Position numbers and translations under genes: made by a program. A DNA stretch of 64,000 bases from Collinsella aerofaciens (lineage in GTDB: Bacteria > Actinomycetota > Coriobacteriia > Coriobacteriales > Coriobacteriaceae), in NCBI RefSeq assembly GCF_902364355.1, contig NZ_CABJDK010000010.1, forward strand, positions 1 through 64,000, given 5' to 3'. Below, piece by piece: positions 33,076-41,539 of this stretch; within the stretch, counting starts at the first letter, position 1, and every line of letters starts with the position of its first letter. A model generated the notes under the pieces. The model saw only the letters and a program-made list of their open reading frames with translations, searched no databases and was not told where the DNA came from.

Positions 33076-34493
33076 TACTTGCCCTCGTCGGCAGGCATGT
33101 TGTCGCCACCGTCTGCCGTCATGCCTGTGCCGGTATCCGTCACGATGGTGTCGCCGTCGCGTAACTTGGTAACCGGGACGTCTGGGTTGATCTCGTTGCC
33201 CTGGTCGTCGCGCTTGACCTGCGTCTTACCGACTACAGCCTCGTTGTCGTTTTGCGTCACGACGGTCACCTTCACGCGGCGCGTCTTCTTGCCTTCCGAA
33301 TCGGTGGCCAGATTGACGTAATAGTGCTCGCCATCTTCGGTCATCAGCGCCATGGTCGGCACCATAACCACGTCGTCGAGCTTCTCGGTCACTACCGAGA
33401 CCTCGGCAGTCATACCCGGCTTAAGGCGACTGTCGGGTGCTTCGATGAGGATGTCGACGTTAAAGGTCACGCTGCCGCCGCCGGAGTTGGAGTCGGAGTT
33501 TGCCACCGAGGCGATGGCCGTGACCGTTCCCTGGCTCACGATATCGGGAAACGCTGGATAGGTCACGTTGGCGCTCTGGCCCACGGCGATCTTGGCGATA
33601 TCCTTTTCGCCCACCTGCACGGTCACCTTCATCTTGGACAGGTCGGCAATCTGCATGCACTGCTTGCCGCCGCTTGTATCGCTTTCGCCCATGATCATGC
33701 CGCCTGTTACCGTGGCGCCCACCTTGGCGTTGAGCTCCACGATGCTACCCGAGCTCGGGGCCGTGACCGTACGGCTGGCGGCCTTGGCGTTCGCCTGGTC
33801 GAGGTTTGCCTGGGCCGATGCGAGGCTGCGCTGCGCGGCCGATACGGCGTTCGTGTCCGCTGATGCGGTGGAGACGCCAGCCGCTGCGGAAGCTCCATCG
33901 ACGTCCGTCGTTGGGGTGGCCTGCGCGACAGCGGCGGCTTTCTGCGCGTTGGTGAGGTCTTCCTGGGCGGCTGCAACTGCACGCTGCGCCTCGGCAACGT
34001 TGCGATCGAGCTCGTCGTTTTTAATGGTCATAAGCACGTCGCCCTCGTTGACGGATTGGCCTGCCTGCACGTTGATCGAATCGACCGTACCGTCGACAGA
34101 AGGGGAGACCACTGAGGACGAAATGGGTTTGAGCTGGCCTTTCGCCTCGACCGTTGTGGTAAACGTGCCCTCGGTCACCATGTCGGTCACAGGCCCGCTA
34201 GCGCCCTGCGGCTGCGCATTGATAACCAGGGTTGCGACAATGGCAATGAGCGCGATGGCACCTACGACGCCGGCGGCAATACCGCGTCGAATCAGCTTTT
34301 TGCGTCGACGTTCGGCACGTTTTGCCTTGAGCTTGGCATACGCCTCTTCATCGGAAATTTCGGCCGTATCGTTCGTGCGTTCGCTCTGCTTGTCGGCATG
34401 TACGTTTTTAATCAGAGGAATCGTTTCGGTGGCACCTTCGGGCGTGTACTCGGCATCATCCGGGCCTGGGGTGATGGTGGGGACATTCGGCAT
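33075..34493 (-). CDS. Membrane-fusion/periplasmic-adaptor-like protein (HlyD/YknX family)
   Basis: A 472-residue adaptor: a ~70-residue charged cytoplasmic N-terminus, one transmembrane helix (GIAAGVVGAIALIAIVATLV), a split biotinyl-lipoyl-like domain (PSVDGTVDSINVQAGQSVNEG and the later TAPSSGSIVELNAKVGATV), an Ala/Gln-rich coiled-coil hairpin between them, then beta-barrel and membrane-proximal domains. The acidic tail ends in MPADEGK. With the downstream ATPase and permease it makes a YknXYZ/MacAB-like exporter. AAAGGAGA lies just before the ATG. Confidence 0.9.
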   Translation of the reverse strand: MPNVPTITPGPDDAEYTPEGATETIPLIKNVHADKQSERTNDTAEISDEEAYAKLKAKRAERRRKKLIRRGIAAGVVGAIALIAIVATLVINAQPQGASGPVTDMVTEGTFTTTVEAKGQLKPISSSVVSPSVDGTVDSINVQAGQSVNEGDVLMTIKNDELDRNVAEAQRAVAAAQEDLTNAQKAAAVAQATPTTDVDGASAAAGVSTASADTNAVSAAQRSLASAQANLDQANAKAASRTVTAPSSGSIVELNAKVGATVTGGMIMGESDTSGGKQCMQIADLSKMKVTVQVGEKDIAKIAVGQSANVTYPAFPDIVSQGTVTAIASVANSDSNSGGGSVTFNVDILIEAPDSRLKPGMTAEVSVVTEKLDDVVMVPTMALMTEDGEHYYVNLATDSEGKKTRRVKVTVVTQNDNEAVVGKTQVKRDDQGNEINPDVPVTKLRDGDTIVTDTGTGMTADGGDNMPADEGK

Positions 34494-34527
34494 AGCGTCT
34501 CCTTTATAGAAAGTTCCTCAATAAGTA

Positions 34528-34559
34528 TATGCGCTCGTCGCGTAAGGCGGGCGCATATG
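34528..34559 (-). other. Intergenic hairpin between L,D-transpeptidase and adaptor genes
   Basis: The arms ATATGCGCTCG and CGGGCGCATAT pair with one mismatch. Outer AGTTCC/GGAACT arms (about 34513 and 34581) may extend it. No T-run. It could separate the two transcripts. Confidence 0.45.
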
Positions 34560-34625
34560 GCGGATTCTTTCGGAACTGTTAGATTGGTCGCAGCGGCTCC
34601 ACGTTGTAGGAATGCGCGCGTTGCA

Positions 34626-36341
34626 CTACGAGTGGACAACCACGCACAGGCCGACTTTGATGCAGTCGTGAAGTGCCTTGGCGTCGGCCAGGCGCAGGTT
34701 GATGCAACCGTGGCTGCCGCACCACTTGTACGACTCGGCGTTATCGAAGCTCTTGTCGTTTTGCCAGGTGGCATCGTGGAAGCCGATCATGTTGCCCTCA
34801 AACGGCATCCAGTAGCTAACCGGGCTTTCGTATTTGGGCTTGCCGGTCTCGGGGTCCTTGGCACCGATGAGCTTGCTGGCGCCATTGTTGCTGTTGATCT
34901 GCCAAACGCCTTCGGGCGTGGCGTCCTCTCCCGGCTTGCCGGAGATAAAGTTGGCCTCCCACACGATATTGCCGCTCTCGTCGTAGTAGCGCGCGTGCTG
35001 CTCGGACAGATCGACATCGATGTATGCCTTCCAGTCGGGCTCTCCCTTTGCGGTAAAGGTGTCGGCCTTCTGGGAGTACTTGATCTCGATTTCGCCGGTC
35101 TGCTTGTTGTTAATGGCGTCTTCGACCTGCTTGGCGAGCGAGCTGCTGTCGATGGACCAACCAAAGTCGCCGCCTTCGACGGCGCACTGCTTGCCATCGG
35201 CGCGCGTCCACCAGCGAGTGGAGCCCACGGTATTAAAGCCGTTGGCAAGCTCGGCTGCCCAGCTGCTGATCTGCGACGTATCGAGCGTGGGGTTGGCCGG
35301 ATCGGCAAAGCTGATCCACTGCAACACGGAGCTGCCATCAACCTTGCCGGCATCCTCGCCGTTGAGCTTGAGGGTCACGTTGACGCCCAAGAAGTTGTTG
35401 GCGGCATCGCATGCGGCCTGAATCTGATCATCGGTCAGCGTTCCATTGAGTGGCTCATAGGCAACGTTGCCGAGCTTGGAAAGATCTACGGTCTCGGCCA
35501 GCGAGGCAAGCTCGAGCTCGGCATACTTAATGACATGCTCGCGGTTGAGTTTTTCGTTGGAGCGCGCCTTCTCGACGGTAAACTTGCCGGCCTGCTCGTC
35601 ATAGGAGCTATTGGCCTCGAACGCGCCCGAACGCCCCTCGTTAAACTCGTCGATGGCGGCGCCCAGATCCTTCTCAAACTGCTTTTGGTCAAAGGTGTCG
35701 GAGAGCATGGACAGGTCGACGTCTTGATCAAGATCGACTTCGTTGGAGCTAGCGGTTGTTTTGGTCTTGCCGCTTAAGGATTCTACAAGGCGAACCGGCC
35801 ATACAATGGCTTCGTTGCGGCTGATAATCTCTTTTGCGGCAGCTTCGCCGTCGACAATGGGCTCATCGGACTCGGGCTGATAGGTCCAGCTAAAGTCATC
35901 GCCTGTCACGGTGAGCTTATAGTGCTTCCAAGCCGAGTTGACCTTGGTGGCGGCAGACGAAGCGTTGGAGAACGAGACATCGACGCCGGGGATAGTGGTG
36001 TTGGGGTAGGCTACCTGCGAAAACGCTACAACGCCTACGATATAGACAATGACGATAAGACCCAGAACGACAAAGAGCGTCGTCTTTTTGCCCGACTTAT
36101 TGTTCTCGGCGGGTTTGCGTGCGGGGCCGCGATCGCCTCGAGCGTGCGTGGGGGGCTGCTTGGGCGCATTGCCATTTGCCTGGCGCTGCTGATGCTGCTT
36201 GTTCGGACGTTGGGAAACGTTTGCCGCACCTCGCTGCTGACCGCGGCTCGGCGCGATAGGACGCGGCGACTGAACGCCGCCGGTGTGCCTGCTCGGCTGC
36301 TGCGGATCGGGAATCAGTTGAGTTCGATCGTTTTGCGACAT
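34626..36341 (-). CDS. L,D-transpeptidase (YkuD) with peptidoglycan-binding domains
   Basis: About 571 residues. A Gln/Pro/Arg-rich cytoplasmic N-terminus (~85 residues) is followed by one transmembrane helix (~88-109, LFVVLGLIVIVYIVGVV), two repeats of the VanW-associated PG-binding type (~115-425), and a C-terminal YkuD catalytic domain (~440-571) with the active-site motif SHGCINLRL, where Cys is the nucleophile. It should form 3-3 crosslinks or anchor proteins to the wall. ATG 36341 is preferred because GAAGGA lies ten bases upstream; ATG 36350 is only two bases from it. A TATAAT -10 box occurs at 36404-36399 on the same strand. Confidence 0.92.
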   Translation of the reverse strand: MSQNDRTQLIPDPQQPSRHTGGVQSPRPIAPSRGQQRGAANVSQRPNKQHQQRQANGNAPKQPPTHARGDRGPARKPAENNKSGKKTTLFVVLGLIVIVYIVGVVAFSQVAYPNTTIPGVDVSFSNASSAATKVNSAWKHYKLTVTGDDFSWTYQPESDEPIVDGEAAAKEIISRNEAIVWPVRLVESLSGKTKTTASSNEVDLDQDVDLSMLSDTFDQKQFEKDLGAAIDEFNEGRSGAFEANSSYDEQAGKFTVEKARSNEKLNREHVIKYAELELASLAETVDLSKLGNVAYEPLNGTLTDDQIQAACDAANNFLGVNVTLKLNGEDAGKVDGSSVLQWISFADPANPTLDTSQISSWAAELANGFNTVGSTRWWTRADGKQCAVEGGDFGWSIDSSSLAKQVEDAINNKQTGEIEIKYSQKADTFTAKGEPDWKAYIDVDLSEQHARYYDESGNIVWEANFISGKPGEDATPEGVWQINSNNGASKLIGAKDPETGKPKYESPVSYWMPFEGNMIGFHDATWQNDKSFDNAESYKWCGSHGCINLRLADAKALHDCIKVGLCVVVHS

Positions 36342-36443
36342 CGTATGCATATCCTTCGGATTTCGCCTTGCGGCTCATCGTGTTTTTACTGGGCTTGCAT
36401 TATAGCGATTACCCAGTTGTTTGTGGTATGGAAACGGTGGCAT

Positions 36444-36472
36444 TCAAAAGAGGTGGGACATTTGTCCCACCT
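36444..36472 (-). terminator. Terminator of the serine dehydratase gene
   Basis: On the minus strand, GGTGGGAC, a four-base loop, GTCCCACC, then TCTTTT, just after the stop of the serine dehydratase. Confidence 0.8.
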
Positions 36473-36490
36473 TCGAGTCTTTCTTTGTCG

Positions 36491-38098
36491 CTATCCGCAC
36501 ACACCGCATTTTGCACAGGCCGAAAGTGCGGCCGGAGCCTGCGCGATGCCACCCTTTGCCGTCTCGCGCAGCGTGGCCGGCAACGCGTGGCCCACGGAGA
36601 GCATGACGTGCGCCATCTGGTCAAACGGCACCAGGCTCTTGATACCGGCAAGTGCAAGCTGCGCCGAGCTAAATGCCGCGGCCACGCCGATGGCATTGCG
36701 GTTTTGGCACGGCACCTCCACGAGGCCGCCCACCGGGTCGCAGACCAGGCCCAGCAGGTTGCTCAGGGCGATGGAGCTGGCGTCGAGTGCCTGCTCAGGC
36801 GTGCCTCCGAGCATCTGCACCAGCGCGGCGGCGGCCATGGCGGCCGCGCTTCCCACCTCGGCTTGGCATCCGCCCTCGGCGCCGGCGACACAGGCGCTCG
36901 TGGTGAGGTTGAGGCCGATGGCGGCGGCGCAGTAGAGGGCGTCCATGACTTGCTCATCGTCCAGTTGCAGATGGTCGGCGAGCGCCAGCACGCAGCCGGG
37001 CACGACGCCTGCGGAGCCGGCCGTGGGGGCGGCGACGATCACTCCCATTGTGGCGGAGCGCTCGAGCACGGCCATGGCGCGGGCCACGGCGTCGGTCTGG
37101 ACGGCGCCCATTAGGCTTATGCTCAGATCGTTTCGGCTGGTGGCATCGACAAGCTTTGCCTCGCCGCCGATGAGGCCGCCGAGCGAGCGCTGTGGATTGG
37201 AAATGGGGGCTGTGGTCTCTTCGCGCATGACGTCGAGTACGCGGCGCATGGCGGCGATAGCGTGTGCCTCGCCGGTCAGACGTGCCTCGCGCACGGCCAT
37301 GACGGCGCCGATGTTGAGCCCCAGTTCCTCGCACGCATCGAGCAGCTGCTCGCCGTCGTCGAAGATTTCCTTTGCCGAGACGCCGGGGGAGAGCGACGAG
37401 GCAGAACCGGGGAGCTCGATAAAGGTCGCGTAATCGACATTGTCGAGCTTGCGGAGCATGGGGACGACGGTGTCGTCGGGGGCGCCGTCGGTCTCAAAGA
37501 CGGAGTAGGCCTGGCCGCCCACTTCGGTGCGGTAGGTGCGGCAGAAGGCGATGTTCACATGGGCGTAGGCGAGCAGGTTGGTGAGCGCTGCGAGCACGCC
37601 GGGGACGTCCTGGTGCGCCACGAAGAGCGTGGAATACATGCCCGAGATGTCGACGCCGACGCCGTTAATGCGGCTGATGCGCATCTTGCCGCCGCCCAAG
37701 CTCTCGCCGCGGACCTGCGCCGTGGCGCCCGTGGCGTCGACCATATCGATGTCGACGGTGTTGGGGTGGATGGAGGCGTCGTCGCCCTTGATGTCAAAGT
37801 GATATTCGAGGCCCTGCTCGCTTGCGAGGTCGAAGGCCTGCTTGATGTTCTCGTTGTCGGTGTCGAGGCCCAGGATGCCCGCGACGAGCGCACGATCGGT
37901 GCCGTGGCCGCGGTAGGTGTGGGCGAAGGAGTTCCACAGGCCAAAGGTGACTTTGGTGATGCGGCCTTCCAGCAGGCTGGCGGCAACTTGGGCGCAGCGC
38001 AGGGCGCCGGCGGTGTGCGATGAGCTGGGGCCGACCATGACGGGGCCCAAGATCTCGAATGCCGAGGTCGTAGCTAATGTTTGCGGCTTGCCTGCCAT
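36491..38098 (-). CDS. sdaA: L-serine ammonia-lyase, iron-sulfur type, fused beta-alpha
   Basis: A 535-residue single-chain enzyme turning L-serine into pyruvate and ammonia. The N-terminal half is the beta-type domain (MVGPSSSHTAGA, the SDH-beta signature) followed by an ACT-like region (VPGVLAALTNLLA). The C-terminal half is the alpha catalytic domain with [4Fe-4S] cysteine candidates in GAEGGCQAEVGSA, LVCDPVGG and VEVPCQNRNA. AGGAGC precedes the ATG. Many bacteria use one chain like this; many firmicutes split it. A 121-bp palindrome begins 24 bases upstream and would lie in the mRNA leader. Confidence 0.94.
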   Translation of the reverse strand: MAGKPQTLATTSAFEILGPVMVGPSSSHTAGALRCAQVAASLLEGRITKVTFGLWNSFAHTYRGHGTDRALVAGILGLDTDNENIKQAFDLASEQGLEYHFDIKGDDASIHPNTVDIDMVDATGATAQVRGESLGGGKMRISRINGVGVDISGMYSTLFVAHQDVPGVLAALTNLLAYAHVNIAFCRTYRTEVGGQAYSVFETDGAPDDTVVPMLRKLDNVDYATFIELPGSASSLSPGVSAKEIFDDGEQLLDACEELGLNIGAVMAVREARLTGEAHAIAAMRRVLDVMREETTAPISNPQRSLGGLIGGEAKLVDATSRNDLSISLMGAVQTDAVARAMAVLERSATMGVIVAAPTAGSAGVVPGCVLALADHLQLDDEQVMDALYCAAAIGLNLTTSACVAGAEGGCQAEVGSAAAMAAAALVQMLGGTPEQALDASSIALSNLLGLVCDPVGGLVEVPCQNRNAIGVAAAFSSAQLALAGIKSLVPFDQMAHVMLSVGHALPATLRETAKGGIAQAPAALSACAKCGVCG

Positions 38099-38121
38099 AT
38101 GCGCTCCTGTTCTATCCCGCC

Positions 38122-38242
38122 GTTCCGAGGGCTTTGGTATTTGGTCGCCTGCTCTACAGTCCTGGCTCGCACGGAGGCCACATTAAGTGGCCTCCGGCTC
38201 GTGCGGAACTCGCGATCGACCAAATACCAAAGCCCTCGGAAC
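38122..38242. repeat. 121-bp palindromic element with perfect 26-bp arms
   Basis: The outer arms (38122-38147 and 38217-38242, starting GTTCCGAGGGCTTTGG) are perfect inverted repeats. An inner hairpin GGAGGCCAC/GTGGCCTCC sits near the centre. The layout suits a mobile REP- or MITE-like element or a cruciform. Confidence 0.85.
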
Positions 38243-38335
38243 TTAGGATACATGGTTGGAGTGGCTGGATGTCAAAATTCATCAGCTGGGGACGTGCTGT
38301 TCATTGCGCATCGAAATATTCACACCACCGTGTAA

Positions 38336-38370
38336 ATAAAAAGAAGTACCGGTTGGGGCCGGTACTTCTT
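38336..38370 (-). terminator. Terminator of metK
   Basis: The 12-bp arms AAGAAGTACCGG and CCGGTACTTCTT are followed on the minus strand by TTTATTT. The gap 38243-38410 holds nothing else that I can identify. Confidence 0.85.
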
Positions 38371-38410
38371 TTGGTTCTAATGCTTTGCTGTCTGGGCTCT
38401 GCGAACCTAT

Positions 38411-39691
38411 TTACAGGCCGCAGGCTGCTTTGAGTTCGTTGACTCGGTCGGTCTTTTCCCAGGTGAAGTCGGCGTCTTCGCGGCCGAAGTGACCGTAGGC
38501 TGCCGTCTTTTCGTAGATGGGGCGACGCAGGTCCAGGTCGCGGATGATCGCGCCCGGGCGCAGGTCGAAGGTCTTCTCGACGGCCTCGACGATCTTGTCC
38601 TCGGCAACATGCGCGGTACCGAAGGTGTCGACCATGATTGAGAGGGGCTTGGAAACGCCGATGGCGTAGGCAAGCTCGACTTCGCATCGGTCGGCCAGAC
38701 CGGCGGCGACCACGTTCTTGGCGACCCAGCGCGCGGCATACGCGGCGGAGCGGTCAACCTTGGTGCAGTCCTTGCCGCTAAAGGCGCCGCCGCCGTGACG
38801 GCCGTAGCCGCCATAGGTGTCGACGATGATCTTGCGGCCGGTCAGGCCCGTGTCGCCCATGGGGCCGCCTACGACAAAGCGACCGGTGGGGTTCACATAG
38901 ATGTCCGCGTTGTCCCACGGCATGTTCTCAGCAGCCATAACCGGGGTGATAACGTGCTCGATCAGATCGGCCTTGATCTTGCCCATGTCCTCGATTTCGG
39001 CGGCATGCTGCGTGGAGATGACGATGGTCGTGACCTCCACGGGCTTGCCTTCCTCGTAGCGCACGGTGACCTGGGTTTTGCCGTCGGGGCGCAGGTAGGC
39101 GAGGGTGCCGTCGTGGCGCACGGCTGCCAGGCGCTCGGCCAGGCGGCTCGCCAGGTAGTGCGGCATGGGCATGAGGGTCTTGGTTTCGTTGGAGGCATAA
39201 CCGAACATCATGCCCTGGTCGCCGGCGCCGATCAAGTCGATCGGGTCGCTGGTAGCGCCGGTCTGCGTCTCAAACGACTCGTCGACGCCCTGGGCGATGT
39301 CGGGTGACTGCTCGTGAATAAGGCTCATGACGCCGCAGGTATCGCAGTCAAAACCGAACTTGGCACGGTTGTAGCCGATGCGGCGGATGACGCCGCGGGC
39401 GATTTCCTGCACGTCGACGTAGGCCTGGGTACGGATCTCGCCGGCAACGATGACGGTGCCGGTGGTCACGAGGGTCTCGCAGGCGCAGCGGACGTTCTCC
39501 ACGTTGGCGGGCACGCCGTTGGGCGCAATATAGCCCTGCTCCTGGAGCTCTATTTCTTTGGCGAGGATTGCGTCGAGTACGGCGTCGCTGATCTGGTCAG
39601 CGATCTTATCGGGATGACCCTCGGTCACCGATTCCGACGTAAACACAAACGATCCGTGTTGGGGCGGGATGGAACGAAGCTCTTCTGACAT
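38411..39691 (-). CDS. metK: S-adenosylmethionine synthetase
   Basis: A 426-residue MetK making SAM from methionine and ATP. It has [20 protein letters not shown] at the N-terminus, [12 protein letters not shown], the P-loop-like [19 protein letters not shown], and [12 protein letters not shown]. It is slightly longer than the usual ~390-400 residues owing to an insertion near EGKPVEV. The ribosome site GAAAGGAC precedes the ATG. No SAM riboswitch is visible in the short leader. SAM is the methyl donor for the corrin methyltransferases encoded nearby, but the genes are not an operon. Confidence 0.97.
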   Translation of the reverse strand: MSEELRSIPPQHGSFVFTSESVTEGHPDKIADQISDAVLDAILAKEIELQEQGYIAPNGVPANVENVRCACETLVTTGTVIVAGEIRTQAYVDVQEIARGVIRRIGYNRAKFGFDCDTCGVMSLIHEQSPDIAQGVDESFETQTGATSDPIDLIGAGDQGMMFGYASNETKTLMPMPHYLASRLAERLAAVRHDGTLAYLRPDGKTQVTVRYEEGKPVEVTTIVISTQHAAEIEDMGKIKADLIEHVITPVMAAENMPWDNADIYVNPTGRFVVGGPMGDTGLTGRKIIVDTYGGYGRHGGGAFSGKDCTKVDRSAAYAARWVAKNVVAAGLADRCEVELAYAIGVSKPLSIMVDTFGTAHVAEDKIVEAVEKTFDLRPGAIIRDLDLRRPIYEKTAAYGHFGREDADFTWEKTDRVNELKAACGL

Positions 39692-39800
39692 GATTGTCCT
39701 TTCAAAAACGTGTCCCGGCGACCGTTACCATTCCGCCGGGCTCTGTATGCAAGGGCACATCATAGCGCGTAAATCAAACATTCACACCCTTTCCGCACCT

Positions 39801-39890
39801 ACTCATTGGGGACAGACTTAAATGATCAGCCTTACCTAAGTGCCGGCAGGTTGCCCAAAGAATGGTCATTTAAGTCTGTCCCCAATGAGT
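39801..39890. repeat. 90-bp palindromic element
   Basis: Arms of 28 bases (39801-39828 and 39863-39890, starting ACTCATTGGGGACAGACTT) with one mismatch flank 34 bases. It lies between the divergent metK and gltX genes. The GGGGACAG..AAATG core resembles repeats linked to REP-associated transposases elsewhere. Confidence 0.82.
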
Positions 39891-39974
39891 GGGTCGGTGC
39901 CCTTTGTGCGGAGGTCGCATTGTTGCTTTATACTAGTGCGGTTAGACATCCATCCTGCAATCGAGGAGATTTCC

Positions 39975-41450
39975 ATGGCATCAGACGTTCGCGTCCGCTT
40001 TGCACCCTCACCGACGGGCAAGCTGCACATCGGTGGCGCCCGCACCGCTATCTATAACTGGGCTTTTGCCCGCGCAAACGGTGGCACGTTCATCCTGCGC
40101 ATCGACGACACCGACCCCACCCGTTCCACCGACGAGAACACGCAGATCATCCTGCGCGCCATGCGTTGGCTTGGCCTGGACTGGGACGAGGGTCCCGAGG
40201 TGGGCGGCGACTACGGCCCCTATGCCCAGACCGAGCGCCTGGACCTGTACAAGCAGGCCGCCCAGAAGCTTTGGGACGAGGGCAAGGCCTATCCCTGCTT
40301 CTGCACCAAGGAGCAGCTCGACGCCGACCGTAAGGCCGCGCAGGAGCGCAAGGACCCCTTCCAGGGCTATCAGCGTCGCTGCCGCGATCTTGATCCCGAG
40401 GAGGCCCGTCGCCGCATCGAGGCCGGCGAGCCCTACGTCTTGCGCATCAAGGTGCCCGAGGACCGCGGCGACGTCGTCATCCACGACGCCGTCCACGGCG
40501 AGGTGACCTTCGATGCCAAGGAGCTCGACGACTTTGTCATCTTCCGCTCCGACGGCACGCCCACGTATAACTTCGCGACCGTCGTCGACGATGCCATGAT
40601 GAAGATCACCCATGTCATCCGCGGCGATGACCACCTGTCCAACACCCCGCGCCAGGTCATGGTCTACGAGGCCCTCGGCGCGCCCGTGCCTACGTTTGCC
40701 CACATCTCCATGATCCTGGGCGCCGACGGCAAGAAGCTCTCCAAGCGCCACGGCGCCACCTCGGTGGAGGAGTACCGCGACGCCGGCTACCTGTCCGATG
40801 CCTTCGTCAACTATCTGGCGCTGCTCGGCTGGTCGCTCGACGGCGAGACCACGATCATCCCGCGCGATGTCCTGGCCAGAAAGTTCTCGCTCGATCGCAT
40901 CTCCAAGAACCCGGCGACCTTCGACCCCAAGAAGCTTGATTGGGTCAACGCCGAGTACATCAACGGCATGTCCGACGCTCAGTTTGCCGACGAGATTATG
41001 GTCCCCGAGCTGCACGAGGCAGGTCTCATCGAGGGCAACGTCGAGTACGACGAGGACTGGATCGACGCACTTGCCGCCATCGTCAAGCCGCGCACCAAGA
41101 TGCCGGCCGACGCCGTGACCGTCGCCGCTCCCATCTTTGCTACGGCCGAGACGCTCGAGTATGACGAGAAATCCGTCAACAAGGGCCTGGCCAAGGAAGG
41201 CATGGGTGCCATTCTGGACGCCGCCAAGGCCGCTCTCGAGGGTGTGGACGAGTGGACGGCTGACAACATCGACGCCGCGCTTGAGCCGCTGCCCGAGCAA
41301 ATGGACCTCAAGAAGCGCGTGGTGTTCCAGGCCGTGCGCGTCGCCGTTTGCGGCAACATGGTGAGCCCTCCGTTGGGCGAGACCATGGCGCTCGTCGGCC
41401 GCGACGACTGCCTGGCGCGTATCGACCGCGCCCGCACGATGGCGCTGTAA
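39975..41450 (+). CDS. gltX: Glutamyl-tRNA synthetase
   Basis: A 491-residue class I synthetase charging tRNA-Glu, and in bacteria without glutaminyl-tRNA synthetase also tRNA-Gln before amidation. The HIGH-type motif is PSPTGKLHIGGARTA and the KMSKS-type motif is KKLSKRHG. The C-terminal ~150 residues are the all-helical anticodon-binding domain. GAGGAGAT lies just before ATG 39975. A TATACT -10-like box sits at 39929. The long overlapping antisense frame is a high-GC shadow. Confidence 0.97.
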   Translation: MASDVRVRFAPSPTGKLHIGGARTAIYNWAFARANGGTFILRIDDTDPTRSTDENTQIILRAMRWLGLDWDEGPEVGGDYGPYAQTERLDLYKQAAQKLWDEGKAYPCFCTKEQLDADRKAAQERKDPFQGYQRRCRDLDPEEARRRIEAGEPYVLRIKVPEDRGDVVIHDAVHGEVTFDAKELDDFVIFRSDGTPTYNFATVVDDAMMKITHVIRGDDHLSNTPRQVMVYEALGAPVPTFAHISMILGADGKKLSKRHGATSVEEYRDAGYLSDAFVNYLALLGWSLDGETTIIPRDVLARKFSLDRISKNPATFDPKKLDWVNAEYINGMSDAQFADEIMVPELHEAGLIEGNVEYDEDWIDALAAIVKPRTKMPADAVTVAAPIFATAETLEYDEKSVNKGLAKEGMGAILDAAKAALEGVDEWTADNIDAALEPLPEQMDLKKRVVFQAVRVAVCGNMVSPPLGETMALVGRDDCLARIDRARTMAL

Positions 41451-41473
41451 TCGCTGCGCAAACGTATGTACCC

Positions 41474-41507
41474 GAGCCCCGTTCACCCCGAGCGGGGCTC
41501 TTATTTC
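41474..41507 (+). terminator. Terminator of gltX
   Basis: The arms GAGCCCCG and CGGGGCTC are followed by TTATTT. Confidence 0.8.
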
Positions 41508-41539
41508 TGTAGACGTATGGGATAGGAGGTGCTGGGGCC

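Noticed and set aside
39692-39800. SAM riboswitch upstream of metK
   Set aside because: The leader is short and lacks the conserved SAM-I/SAM-II features; only a ribosome site is evident.
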